In this document: piece by piece, positions 9,839 through 18,089 of the stretch | Numbering within the stretch: position 1 is the first letter of the stretch | How the letters are laid out: the number at the start of each line of letters is the position of its first letter | NCBI GenBank assembly: GCA_036796435.1 | Contig: DAIRCY010000001.1 | Location: forward strand, 31,966 to 95,965 | Length of the DNA stretch: 64,000 nucleotides | Direction: 5' to 3' | Source of the DNA: JAJYVT01 sp036796435 | GTDB lineage: Bacteria > Actinomycetota > Acidimicrobiia > Acidimicrobiales > RAAP-2 | Notes under the pieces: generated by a model | Databases searched by the model: none | What the model saw: only the letters and a program-made list of their open reading frames with translations | Told to the model about the DNA's origin: nothing | Made by a program: the position numbers and the translations under genes

Positions 9839-10849
9839 TCAGACGGCAGGCACCGGGACCCGGAGCTGCTCGGCCGCCTGCTCGGGGTTGACGATGTTGA
9901 TGGCGACGCCGGTGCCCATCTCGAACCCCGCCCGGGTCGTCGCCTTCGGCCAGACGTGGACGTGCCAGTGGAAGGGGTCGTTCACCCGATAGGGGGCGGA
10001 GTGGAAGACGAGGTTGTAGGCGACATCGCCGATGAGGTCGCGCAGCTGCGAGAGACAGGCCTTGAGCGCGAGCCCGACCGAGACGAGATCCTCGGTCCCG
10101 CTGCGGTAGAGATGCGGGGTGTGGTGGCGCGGCACGACCAGCATCTCGTACGGCGTGGCGCTCCAGAAGGGACACACCACGACGACGCGGTCGTCGGCGT
10201 GGATCACGCGGTAGCCCTCGGCCTCCTCGGCCTCGATCGTCGTGCAGAGGAGGCAGCTCTCGGCGAAGCGGGCGAAGCGCGCCTGCTCCTCGGCGAGCTC
10301 GCGCGGGACGAAGGACATCCCGAGCAGCTGCCCGTGGGGGTGCTCGAGCGAGGCGCCCGCCTCCCGGCCGGAGTTGACGATCGCTTGGCTGTAGCGCAGC
10401 GATGGGTGCTGGGAGTGCTCCTCGAGCCGGTCGCGCAGCGCCGCCATGACGAGGCCGGTCTGCTCGTTCGACAGCATGGACCACGACGCGTCGTGCTCGG
10501 GAGAGAGGATGAGCACCTCGTGGATCCCGCCGGCAGTGGCCTGGGTGAAGACCGGGCCGCGGTTGGTGACGACGAACGGCTCGTCCCCGGAGAACGCCGG
10601 GTAGAGGTTCGGCACCACCCGGACGAGCCAGTGGCCGCTCGGCCCGTAGGTCTCGAGGGCGGGCGGGCTGTCCTCTTCGTGGCCGGGGCAGAAGGGGCAC
10701 GGCCGGCTCGTGTCGGCCTCCACCTCGGGGGAGCGGACGACGAAGGCGTCGGGCCGCTCGGCCCGTCTGGTGCTGACGACGACCCAGCGACCCGTGAGCG
10801 GGTCGAGTCTCAGTTGACTCGTCTGCGACCTCGATCCGGCTGGATCCAC
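9839..10849 (-). CDS. galT: Galactose-1-phosphate uridylyltransferase
   Basis: Leloir pathway enzyme that exchanges UDP between UDP-glucose and galactose 1-phosphate through a uridylylated histidine. The 336 residues show a zinc site CPFC (51-54), the active-site HPH triad (170-172, in SLEHPHGQLLG), and the late HWHVHVWP histidines of the HIT-like fold. The fold is complete from RLDPLTGRWVVVS near residue 14 to the C-terminus. It converges on the PFK gene with a 63-bp spacer. No other gal genes are in the window. Confidence 0.93.
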   Translation of the reverse strand: MDPAGSRSQTSQLRLDPLTGRWVVVSTRRAERPDAFVVRSPEVEADTSRPCPFCPGHEEDSPPALETYGPSGHWLVRVVPNLYPAFSGDEPFVVTNRGPVFTQATAGGIHEVLILSPEHDASWSMLSNEQTGLVMAALRDRLEEHSQHPSLRYSQAIVNSGREAGASLEHPHGQLLGMSFVPRELAEEQARFARFAESCLLCTTIEAEEAEGYRVIHADDRVVVVCPFWSATPYEMLVVPRHHTPHLYRSGTEDLVSVGLALKACLSQLRDLIGDVAYNLVFHSAPYRVNDPFHWHVHVWPKATTRAGFEMGTGVAINIVNPEQAAEQLRVPVPAV

Positions 10850-11007
10850 GTGCTGCGCTCTTCTGTGCTCTCGTGTCTCGCGCCTCGTCCAACGGGGCGC
10901 CCTGTCTCACAAACGTACCCCCCTGCAGGGGGATCGCTGCACGATGGTCTGCGGCTGTCCGCCCGCGAGCGCCGCTCGCGACCGCCGTACCACGCCAGGG
11001 TCGAAGT

Positions 11008-11505
11008 ATGACGCACCTCGCGGCGGCCGTCAGTACGCCCACGGGGCCGGCCTTCACCGTGGTCCTCGTGTGCCACGTGGCGGCCGTGCTCGTCGCGCTC
11101 GTCGCGGTGACCGCCGGCGCGGTCGCCGCCGGCAGATTGCTCGCCTCCAGGGGTGAGCCTCCCCCTGCCGTCCGGTCTTACTTCGCCCCGGGAGTGAACT
11201 GGACGGGGCGCGTCCTCTACCTCGTGCCCGCCCTCGGGGCTGCGCTGCTCGCCATGTCGGGGGGCGCCTACCGGCTCGGGGCGCCGTGGGTGGTCTGGGG
11301 GATCGGCCTGTGGGCCGCGGCGACGGCGCTCGCGGAGGGGGTGATGTGGCCCGCCGAGCGGCGGGGGCAGCGTGGGCTTGCCGGGGGCGCCGGAGCGGGG
11401 GCCCCGGCCGCGGCCCGGGGGGCGGGCCGCGCGATGTGCCTCTCGGCGGCGGGGGTGGTGGCGCTCGTCGTGGCCGCCATGGTGGTCATGGTCGTCAAGC
11501 GCTGA
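11008..11505 (+). CDS. Small integral membrane protein, possibly DUF2269-like
   Basis: The 165-residue product has four hydrophobic segments (about residues 15-38, 62-80, 86-104 and 142-162), with a short Arg-rich and a Gly/Ala-rich loop between the third and fourth. The YFAPGVNWTGRVLYLVPALGAAL stretch resembles DUF2269-type membrane proteins, but the match is loose. The ATG at 11008 is the first start ahead of the first membrane segment. The last 11 bp overlap the 3' end of cysN on the other strand. No function can be proposed. Confidence 0.7.
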   Translation: MTHLAAAVSTPTGPAFTVVLVCHVAAVLVALVAVTAGAVAAGRLLASRGEPPPAVRSYFAPGVNWTGRVLYLVPALGAALLAMSGGAYRLGAPWVVWGIGLWAAATALAEGVMWPAERRGQRGLAGGAGAGAPAAARGAGRAMCLSAAGVVALVVAAMVVMVVKR

Positions 11506-12805
11506 CGGCGCGGGCCAGGTGGGGCTCGCCGACCATGCCGGCCGCCACGGTCGCGTTCGTGGCCTCGTCGACGAGGACGAAGCTCCCCGTGATCCGGTCG
11601 TGGCGGTAGGGGTCGACGGCGAGCGGGACCGCGGTGGTGAGCTCCACCGTCCCGATGTCGTTGTTGACGAGCTCCGCGGCGGGGTCGATCTCCAGCCGGT
11701 TGACGTCGAGGCGGCCCCGCACCGCCGTCACGCGCGCGGGGGTCGACCGGGTGGTGTGCTTCACCCGCAGCCGGTCACCGCCGCGCAAGGGGCGGTCCGA
11801 GAACCAACAGACCGTGGCGACGAGGTCCTTCACGACTTCGGGCGAGTCGCCGGCCGAGGCGACGAGGTCCCCGCGCGACACGTCGAGGTCGTCTGCAAGA
11901 TCGACCGAGACCGAGATGCCGACCGGCGCCTCGTCGAGCGGGCCGTCGTAGGTCTCGATCCCGGTCACCGTGGTCCGCCACCCTTCGGGGAGGACGACCA
12001 CCGCTTCGCCGGTGCGCAGCGCGCCGCCGTTCACCATGCCGGCGTAGCTCCGTCCCCCGCCGGGGCGGCGGAGGACCCACTGGACCGGGAGGCGGGCGCC
12101 GCCACCCGCGCCGGTGCCGTGGCCCGACGCCCAGGCGCCGGCTGGGGCGTCCTCGAGCGCTTCGAGCACCGTCGGCCCCTCGTACCACGGCGCGGCGCCC
12201 GACTGGTCGACGACGTAGTCGCCGTGGAGCGCGGAGACGGGGATGACCCGCCACGACGCCACCCCGAGCCGGTCGGCCAGCCCCTCGAACTCCTCGGCGA
12301 CGGCGCGGTATGCGGCCTCGCTCCAGTCGGCGAGGTCCATCTTGTTGGCACACACGACGAACTGGTTCACCCCGAGGAGCGCAGCGATGCAGGCGTGCCG
12401 ACGCGTCTGCTCGCGCAATCCGTTTACCACGTCGACGACGACGAGAGCGAGGTCGGCGGTGGACGCTCCGGTCGCCATGTTGCGCGTGTACTGCACGTGG
12501 CCGGGACAGTCGGCGATGACGAACTTTCGCCGCGGCGTCGCCGCGTAGCGGTACGCGACGTCGATGGTGATGCCCTGCTCTCGCTCCGCGCGCAGGCCGT
12601 CGGTGATGAACGACAGGTCGACCTCGCCCACGCCGCGCCGCGCAGACGCCGCTTCGACGGCGGCCACCTGGTCGTCGAAGAGCTGGCGGGTGTCGTAGAG
12701 GAGTCGGCCGATCAGCGTCGACTTTCCGTCGTCGACCGAGCCCACGGCTGCGAAACGCAGGAGGTCCATGCCGCCGTCGGCCGCACCGTCGCCGGGCGGC
12801 GGCAC
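11495..12805 (-). CDS. cysN: Sulfate adenylyltransferase subunit 1 (GTPase)
   Basis: With CysD it makes adenosine 5'-phosphosulfate from sulfate and ATP, driven by GTP hydrolysis. Seen: P-loop GSVDDGKST (22-30), the switch region ERQGIT-like EREQGITIDVAYRY, DCPGHVQYTRNM and NKMDLADW, all EF-Tu-like GTPase motifs, then two beta-barrel domains. 436 residues. The GTG at 12805 starts one base after the cysD stop; an ATG 12 codons later (MDLLRF) is an equally plausible start. No APS kinase domain is fused, which fits an APS-reductase route through cysH. Confidence 0.95.
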   Translation of the reverse strand: MPPPGDGAADGGMDLLRFAAVGSVDDGKSTLIGRLLYDTRQLFDDQVAAVEAASARRGVGEVDLSFITDGLRAEREQGITIDVAYRYAATPRRKFVIADCPGHVQYTRNMATGASTADLALVVVDVVNGLREQTRRHACIAALLGVNQFVVCANKMDLADWSEAAYRAVAEEFEGLADRLGVASWRVIPVSALHGDYVVDQSGAAPWYEGPTVLEALEDAPAGAWASGHGTGAGGGARLPVQWVLRRPGGGRSYAGMVNGGALRTGEAVVVLPEGWRTTVTGIETYDGPLDEAPVGISVSVDLADDLDVSRGDLVASAGDSPEVVKDLVATVCWFSDRPLRGGDRLRVKHTTRSTPARVTAVRGRLDVNRLEIDPAAELVNNDIGTVELTTAVPLAVDPYRHDRITGSFVLVDEATNATVAAGMVGEPHLARAVSA

Positions 12806-12806
12806 C

Positions 12807-13793
12807 TCAGAAGTACCCTTCGCGCTTGCGGTCTTCCATCGCCGTCTCCGAGAACTTGTCGTCGGCCCTCGTGGCGCCGCGCTCGGAGATCCTGGACACC
12901 GAGATCTCGTCGATTATCTCTGTGACAGTCCGCGCGGTCGACTCGACCGCGCCGGTGCAGGTGGCGTCGCCGACGGTGCGGAAGCGCACCGACTCCTCCC
13001 GCACCTCTTCGCCGGGGGCGGGTGCCACCCAGTCGCACACTGCGAGCAGCATGCCCTCGCGCTCGACGACCGGCCGGCGGTGCGCGTAGTAGATGTCGGG
13101 AAGGGTGATTCCCTCGCGCGCGATGTACTGCCAGATGTCGAGTTCCGTCCAGTCCGAGAGCGGAAACGCGCGCACGTGCTCGCCCGGCTGCACGCGCCCC
13201 TGGTAGAGGTGCCAGAGCTCAGGCCGCTGCCGCTTCGGGTCCCACTGGCCGAAGGTGTCGCGGAACGAGAGGATCCGCTCCTTCGCCCGCGCCTTGTCCT
13301 CGTCGCGCCGCGCTCCGCCGAAGCACGCGTCGAAGGAGTGCTCTGCGATCGCGTCGAGGAGGGTGGTCGTCTGGAGCCTGTTCCGGCTCGCGTTCGGACC
13401 GGGGTCCGGGACCCGGCCGCGGTCGATGGACTCCTGGACGCTCGCGACGATGAGCCGCTCGCCCAGTTGGGTCACGAGCTCGTCCCGGAACTTGGTCACC
13501 TCGGGGAAGTTGTGACCGGTGTCGACGTGCATGATCGGGAAGGGGAGGCCGCCTGGCCGGAAGGCCTTGACGGCGAGGTGCAGCAGGACGGCCGAGTCCT
13601 TGCCGCCACTGAAGAGCAGGACCGGGCGCTCGGACTCCGCCGCGACCTCGCGCAGCACGAAGATCGCGTGGGACTCGAGGAGTGCGAGGTGGTCGACCCA
13701 CCCGGCGCGGGTGCCGTCGTGGACGGCACCGGCTTTCCCGGCAGCGCGCGCCTTGTCGGCACGTCCCCGAGCGTGGGTCTGAGCTTCCGTCAC
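12807..13793 (-). CDS. cysD: Sulfate adenylyltransferase subunit 2
   Basis: Catalytic ATP sulfurylase subunit of the PP-loop family. The 328 residues include the PP-loop SGGKDS (62-67), HVDTGHNFPEV, the GARRDEDKARAKERILS segment and the C-terminal EDRKREGYF end that is almost invariant in CysD. First gene of a cysDN operon, divergent from cysH across a 284-bp spacer that should hold the control elements for both directions. Confidence 0.96.
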   Translation of the reverse strand: MTEAQTHARGRADKARAAGKAGAVHDGTRAGWVDHLALLESHAIFVLREVAAESERPVLLFSGGKDSAVLLHLAVKAFRPGGLPFPIMHVDTGHNFPEVTKFRDELVTQLGERLIVASVQESIDRGRVPDPGPNASRNRLQTTTLLDAIAEHSFDACFGGARRDEDKARAKERILSFRDTFGQWDPKRQRPELWHLYQGRVQPGEHVRAFPLSDWTELDIWQYIAREGITLPDIYYAHRRPVVEREGMLLAVCDWVAPAPGEEVREESVRFRTVGDATCTGAVESTARTVTEIIDEISVSRISERGATRADDKFSETAMEDRKREGYF

Positions 13794-13928
13794 TTACGTT
13801 CCAATCGGTCGTGCAGCCCTGCGTCTCGGGCCGGTGGCCGGCGTTCGTCGCCGGCCAGGTTCTCGAGAGGCCCCGTTCCGCCCACGACAGCTGCCGTGTA
13901 ACTTTGGGAATCCGACCCTACTAGTCAA

Positions 13929-13954
13929 GCCTGGATCGGCACCCCGGTCCAGGC
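13929..13954. promoter_or_regulatory. Hairpin in the cysD/cysH divergent spacer
   Basis: GCCTGGA and TCCAGGC form a perfect 7-bp inverted repeat around a 12-nt loop, about 136 bp before cysD and 124 bp before cysH. Nearby CCGACCCTACTAGTCAAG is AT-richer than its surroundings and may hold promoter elements. It could be an operator or a leader structure; nothing ties it to a known riboswitch. Confidence 0.4.
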
Positions 13955-14077
13955 ATCCCCGCCCGGCGGGACAAGCGTAAGCCGCCGGTGCGGGCCGCAG
14001 GTGGGACCGGCATGCAGAGCCGAGCAGAACCGGGGTTGGGGAGACGTGAGCGCCGTCGAGACCACGGAGGAACGCGA

Positions 14078-14779
14078 GTGACCGAGCAGACCGCCAGCCC
14101 GGAAGCCAGCTCGGCTCCGCCCGACGAGCTCGCTCAGGAGATCGCCGCGGCCGACGAGCGGCTCGCCCACGCGCCGGCGTCCAAAGTGGTCGAGTGGGCG
14201 GTCGAGCGGTTCGGTCGCGATCTCGTGCTGGCGGCGTCGTTCCAAGACGTCGTCCTCATCGATGTTGCGGTGAAGGCCGACCCGCAGATCGAGGTCGTCT
14301 TCTGCGACACCGGGGCGCACTTCGAAGAGACCCTCGCGTTCGTCGAGGAGGTGCGCGCTCGCTACGACCTGCACCTCACGGTCACCGAGCCGGGTCCCGA
14401 GGCCGACGAGTGGCCGTGCGGCTCCACGCGCTGCTGCGAGCTGCGCAAGGTGGTGCCGCTTCGACGCGTGCTCGCAGACAAGCGCGCGTGGCTCACCTCG
14501 CTGAAGCGCGTCGACGCGCCGACGCGCGCGACCGCCCCAGTCGTCGGCTGGGACCCGGTCTTCGGCGTCGCGAAGATCAACCCGCTCGCGACGTGGACCG
14601 ACGACGACGTCGACAGTTACCTGAAAGACCACGACCTTCCAGTGCACCCACTCGTCTCGAAGGGATACCTCTCGATCGGCTGCGCTCCGACCACGAGACC
14701 CGTCTCGCCGGGCGAGGACCCTCGCGCCGGCAGGTGGGCCGGGAGCGGCAAGACCGAGTGCGGGCTCCACGCCTCCTGA
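14078..14779 (+). CDS. cysH: APS/PAPS reductase of assimilatory type, one cluster Cys replaced by Thr
   Basis: Reduces adenylyl sulfate to sulfite. The 233 residues carry the Cys pair at 119-120 (STRCCELRKV), GYLSIGC ending at Cys202, and the catalytic ECGLH with Cys228. In iron-sulfur APS reductases the cluster ligands are CC plus CxxC; here the second half reads C-A-P-T, so the fourth ligand is Thr205. The GTG at 14078 has a GGAGGA site eight bases upstream. With cysDN and no visible APS kinase, APS rather than PAPS is the likelier substrate. Confidence 0.88.
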   Translation: MTEQTASPEASSAPPDELAQEIAAADERLAHAPASKVVEWAVERFGRDLVLAASFQDVVLIDVAVKADPQIEVVFCDTGAHFEETLAFVEEVRARYDLHLTVTEPGPEADEWPCGSTRCCELRKVVPLRRVLADKRAWLTSLKRVDAPTRATAPVVGWDPVFGVAKINPLATWTDDDVDSYLKDHDLPVHPLVSKGYLSIGCAPTTRPVSPGEDPRAGRWAGSGKTECGLHAS

Positions 14780-14946
14780 GGGCGTGAGCAGGGGCTTCTT
14801 CCACACCTTGCCGGAGCGGAGGACGCTGACTAGAAGGGGGGAACAGGGGGGCGCCGGCGACGTCGGCGTTGCGCGCTCCGGACCATCCACCACTTGTCGA
14901 CCACGTCCACGTAGCTTGGTCGAGCCAAGGAAGGTAGGTCGAGGGA

Positions 14947-15630
14947 GTGACTGACTTGGTTGTGCTGGTCCTCGTAGTCGTATGGATCGCCGTGCTGGCG
15001 CCCCGGCTGGTCCGCCGCTTCAGAGATGGGCGCTCCCACTCTTCCATCGACAGCTTCCACGAGCAGCTCCACCTCCTCGAACGGACCGGGCCGAAGCTTG
15101 TCGAGCCCGCCTACCGTCTGGAAGTCCCGGAAGCGTCGGCGCCGGGGCTCGCCCTCGTCGAAGGAACCGGCGCCGTGCGCGCCACAAGGGAGCTCGTCCG
15201 AGGGGTCCGACAGAAGCAGTCGACGTGGGAAAGCCGGCGGATGCGCCGTCGCCGGCGCGACCTACTCCTCGGGCTGATCGCCCTGGTCGCGGTCACCGGC
15301 GGCGTGGGGGCTCTGCATGCCCTCCATCTTCTGTGGGCGGTCACCGGCATCTCCGCGCTCGCGCTCGCCGGTTACGTCGCCCTCGCCGCCTACGCACAGA
15401 TGCTTCACGCGGAGCGGGACGCGCTGCGGCCGGTCTCCCAGCACCTCACCGAAGAACCCCCGATGCAGTGGAGCCCGCCACGCGCGAGACACGCGGCGGC
15501 CGCCCAGGTGACCCCGTCCGTCGAGGTGCTCACTGCGACGTCCGGGCGTGCGGCGCGCGCCGGGTATCCAGGAGCCTGGGACGACGACGAGCTTGTCGGA
15601 GCGGCGCGCCGGTTCGCCACTGGCGGCTGA
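14947..15630 (+). CDS. SepX/GlpR-like divisome membrane protein
   Basis: The 227 residues begin with a membrane helix (about 3-20) followed by a basic and Ser/His-rich segment (RRFRDGRSHSSIDSFHEQL), then an Arg-rich stretch and two membrane helices (about 99-140) and a disordered tail. This layout, and the start at the actinobacterial locus type, fit the SepX/GlpR divisome proteins (gephyrin-like receptor in Corynebacterium, SepX in Streptomyces). The GTG at 14947 sits just after a GAGGGA. The assignment rests on architecture and a short N-terminal similarity, so it is moderate. Confidence 0.6.
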   Translation: MTDLVVLVLVVVWIAVLAPRLVRRFRDGRSHSSIDSFHEQLHLLERTGPKLVEPAYRLEVPEASAPGLALVEGTGAVRATRELVRGVRQKQSTWESRRMRRRRRDLLLGLIALVAVTGGVGALHALHLLWAVTGISALALAGYVALAAYAQMLHAERDALRPVSQHLTEEPPMQWSPPRARHAAAAQVTPSVEVLTATSGRAARAGYPGAWDDDELVGAARRFATGG

Positions 15631-15719
15631 TCCGAGGGGATACCGCCCGCAAGACGAGGAGTTCACGGTGGCGTCCGCCCGGGGCTCCTCCACCCGGCCG
15701 CTATTCTTTGAGGCGCCGC

Positions 15720-15792
15720 GGGGGTGTAGCTCAGTTGGTAGAGCGCTACGTTCGCAATGTAGAGGCCGAGGGTTCGAGTCCCTTCACCTCCA
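15720..15792 (+). tRNA. tRNA-Ala, anticodon CGC
   Basis: All stems pair: acceptor GGGGGTG with CACCTCC, D stem GCTC/GAGC, anticodon stem CTACG/TGTAG, T stem GAGGG/CCCTT with loop TTCGAGT. The anticodon CGC (15753-15755) reads GCG. The G3:U70 wobble, the alanine identity element, is present. CCA is not encoded. Its 3' end is repeated at 17631 and 20677. Confidence 0.95.
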
Positions 15793-16031
15793 CCGCAAGT
15801 TTTGGATTCGCGCGCCACTCCGCCATGGCGCGATGCGCTGACGTGCAGTTTCGCGATCGGCCCTCGCGTTACCCACAGGGTTTATCGGTGGAATTTATCG
15901 GTGGCCTATCACGAGTGCCGTACGCAGCCCTATGCAGGTGAGCGCGCGCCACACCGCCAGCACGCTGGACGTTCGCGCGGTGTCGGCCTCGAAGGTGTGG
16001 CGGTGCCGTATGCAGCCATAGGCGCGCCATG
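15784..16031 (+). repeat. 248-bp direct repeat, copy 1, beginning in the tRNA-Ala 3' end
   Basis: Starts at TCACCTCCACCGCAAG within the tRNA and matches 17631-17878 over the same length, with scattered substitutions; the core around TTATCGGTGGAATTTATCGG is identical. It holds no convincing gene. Together with 16032-16148 it fills the space behind the tRNA. It looks like a duplicated integration-site region. Confidence 0.88.
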
Positions 16032-16148
16032 TCGGCAGCCATACTCAACCGCAGAGAGCGCGTCTCTCCCATCTTGGCGTGTGAGTGTCGCCGCACCGTC
16101 TACGCAGCGATGGCATAGGTGGGACCTTTGGTCCACGAGCAGCTCCTG

Positions 16149-16388
16149 TCAGCTGGGATGGGCGGCGAGCCATTCCTGGAGGGAGGTCACGGTATCGTCG
16201 GCGCTGGCCTCGGCCGACACAACGAAGTCGGCCGCCGCGCGCACCTTGTCGATTTCGGACTCGTTCGGAGGCAAGTCGGCCGCGTCAACGTCGCTCTCCG
16301 TCATACCGCGCTGGACCAGCCGAGCGCGACGTAGGTCTTCGGGGGTAGCAACTGCGTGAAGGGGTCCAACAACTTTGATCCGAGGCAC
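16149..16388 (-). CDS. Small acidic protein, probably truncated by an insertion element
   Basis: A 79-residue frame with good actinobacterial codon use and an acidic, helical composition (ESEIDKVRAAADFVVSAEAS). Its GTG start and first ten residues (PRIKVVGPLH) lie inside the left inverted repeat of the adjacent IS remnant, so the native N-terminus was probably lost. It could be the tail of an antitoxin-like or regulatory protein; no family is recognised. Confidence 0.35.
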   Translation of the reverse strand: MPRIKVVGPLHAVATPEDLRRARLVQRGMTESDVDAADLPPNESEIDKVRAAADFVVSAEASADDTVTSLQEWLAAHPS

Positions 16389-16899
16389 TCAGGACGCGTA
16401 ACGCTCGCGGCGTGTGGGACTGAACGGATCGAGCGGCCCGCGTAAGCGCGCCGGCTGTGGCTCCCTCGATGCGGATCCATTACGTGCGACGCAACGGTTG
16501 GCGCGATGGATTGGAGCTGTCCGGGTGGAGGGGGCCTGCTTTGTTCTGGCAGCGAGCTGGTACTCATGGATGAGGCCTCCGAGGACGTCGCGTTCGCCTG
16601 AGGACCCCTTTGCGGTTGCCAGCCGGGATCGGCTGAGGCGCGTCAAGGTCGAGGCCGCGATGTGGGCGAGCCCGGGTGTAGAACCGGGGGCCTGGCGACC
16701 TGCCGGCGAAGGACCGCCAGCTGATGACGGAGCACCAGGATCTCTGCGTCTTTGGCGACGGCGTCCATGCGGTGGAGCGACAGGGCCTCGACGACGCGGC
16801 GGAAGAGACGGTAGAGGAAGCTGAGCGCCACGGGCGTGCAGGTTCGCCGCTCGGGTCCTGCCTGGTTCAAGGCTGCGATCGCCTTGTTGGACCCTTCTG
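16358..16899 (-). mobile_element. Internally deleted IS481-like element, copy A
   Basis: Bounded by inverted repeats of the GAAGG(G)GTCCAACAA type at 16358-16381 and 16878-16899. Just inside the right end the minus strand encodes the N-terminal transposase signature AEILVLRHQLAVLRRQVARP (about 16690-16760). The catalytic DDE domain is missing. A shorter relative lies at 19439-19680. Confidence 0.72.
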
Positions 16900-16937
16900 C
16901 TTGCGAGGTCAGACGCGACAGGTCAGAATGTTGACTT

Positions 16938-17189
16938 ATGACCGAGGTACTGGCGTTCTCAGACGCGAAGGCGCACCTCTCCGAGCTGGCCGAGCGGGTG
17001 GAGCGAGAGCATGAGCGGATCCTGGCGACGCGTAACGGCCGGCCGTCCTTTGTGCTCATGAGCCCCGACGACCTTGACTCGCTCGAAGAGACGCTCGACG
17101 TCCTCAGAGACCCAGAGCTCGTGGCCTCACTGGCAAGGTCGAGAGCGGAACAGGAGCGAGGAGAGTCGCTGCGCTTGCCGGAGGCTTGA
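16938..17189 (+). CDS. Phd/YefM-family antitoxin
   Basis: The 83-residue product begins MTEVLAFSDAKAHLSELAER, the Phd/YefM DNA-binding N-terminus, and has an acidic, Arg/Glu-rich C-terminal tail that should wrap the toxin. The stop at 17187-17189 is followed after four bases by the RelE-like toxin start, the usual coupling. Such antitoxins repress their own operon. It sits 39 bp beyond the right end of IS remnant copy A, behind tRNA-Ala. Confidence 0.88.
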   Translation: MTEVLAFSDAKAHLSELAERVEREHERILATRNGRPSFVLMSPDDLDSLEETLDVLRDPELVASLARSRAEQERGESLRLPEA

Positions 17190-17193
17190 CTGG

Positions 17194-17457
17194 GTGTACG
17201 AGGTCCGGATCACCCCCGAGGGGCTCCGCCACCTGAATCAGCTTCCTGCCAAAGTCCGAGACGCCGCCTTGGTGGTGCTCCATGGCCCCCTCGCCGACAA
17301 CCCACACCGGCTGGGCAAGTCGCTCGTGGGAGAGCTTGCCGGGCTCTTCTCGGCTCGCCGCGGCGACTACCGGATCATCTACAGTATCGACGACACCGCG
17401 AAGCGCGTCACCGTCCATCGCGTCCAGCATCGACGCTCGGCCTACCGATCGCGCTGA
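17194..17457 (+). CDS. RelE/ParE-family toxin
   Basis: The 87-residue product (GTG start) has the compact RelE fold signature: RITPEGLRHLNQLPAKVRDA at the N-terminal helices, a central KSLVGELAGLFSARRGDYRIIY strand region, and C-terminal VTVHRVQHRRSAYRSR. The arginines in RRGDYRIIY and the HRVQHRRSAYR end match residues used by RelE toxins to bind and cut mRNA on the ribosome. Partner of the antitoxin four bases upstream. Confidence 0.88.
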   Translation: MYEVRITPEGLRHLNQLPAKVRDAALVVLHGPLADNPHRLGKSLVGELAGLFSARRGDYRIIYSIDDTAKRVTVHRVQHRRSAYRSR

Positions 17458-17507
17458 TGGCTGGATGCTGCGGGGTGCATGCTTCGGACGACTCGTCCCG
17501 GCGATTT

Positions 17508-17642
17508 TTGTGAAGATCAGCCCAACGCGCACGAGATTGAGCAGGCGGCTGCTATGGCGCCACCATACGCACGCTCGGGTACCAGCAGGTTCACGGAATC
17601 AGAGGCGCGGAGGCGCGCATGTTGACGATGTCACCTCCACCG
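17508..17642 (+). repeat. Repeat ending in the tRNA 3' motif, copy 1 (partner at 20551-20688)
   Basis: From CGAGATTGAG at 17532 to TCACCTCCACCG at 17642 the sequence lines up base for base in length (111 nt) with 20578-20688, with substitutions; weaker similarity extends upstream to about 17508. Both copies stop at the tRNA-Ala 3' core, as expected for the inner arm of an integrated element. Confidence 0.82.
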
Positions 17643-17878
17643 CAAGGCGTGGATTCACGCGCCTCTCCGCCGTGGCGCGAGCCGCTGACGTGCAGCTTCG
17701 CGACCTGCTCTCGCGTTACCCACAGGGTTTATCGGTGGAATTTATCGGTGGCCTATCACGAGTGCCGTATGAAGCCGTATGCAGTCGGGCGCGCGCCACA
17801 CCGCCAACACGCTGGACCTTCGCGCGAGGGGGGCCTCGAAGGTGTGGCGGTGCCGTATGCAGCCATAGGCGCGCCATG
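17631..17878 (+). repeat. 248-bp direct repeat, copy 2
   Basis: Second copy of 15784-16031, again beginning TCACCTCCACCGCAAG. The two copies bracket the IS remnant and the RelE-type toxin-antitoxin pair. Confidence 0.88.
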
Positions 17879-18089
17879 GCGGGCGACATGCTCAAGACTG
17901 AGTCTCCAAGCACTCGATCGTGGTGGCAATGGATCGCCGCTATAAATGGCGAGGGTTCACGACCATCTGCGACGTTCGGATTGGCCTCAGGCTCGCCGAG
18001 CTCCTCTCGGACGGACACGTCGCCTGGGTCGGCGACGGCAGCCGGGGGGGCCTGAACGAGGCGCTCGAGCTCTGATTCGGGAGCGGGAA
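17879..18089 (+). other. Remnant region between the repeat and the secreted-protein gene
   Basis: A 48-codon frame (ATG about 17929 to TGA 18073-18075) ends in GLRLAELLSDGHVAWVGDGS and reads like a decayed protein tail, but it has no ribosome site and no family. Nothing else is evident. Confidence 0.3.

Noticed and set aside
13929..13954. SAM-type riboswitch before the sulfur genes
   Set aside because: Only one simple hairpin is present; the multi-helix core and pseudoknot sequences of SAM riboswitches are not seen.
16032..16148. Integrase or excisionase gene next to tRNA-Ala
   Set aside because: No tyrosine or serine recombinase motif on either strand from 15793 to 20738.
17929..18075. 48-codon gene ending LLSDGHVAWVGDGS
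   Set aside because: Plausible composition but no start signal, no family, and it sits in repeat debris; listed only as a remnant.
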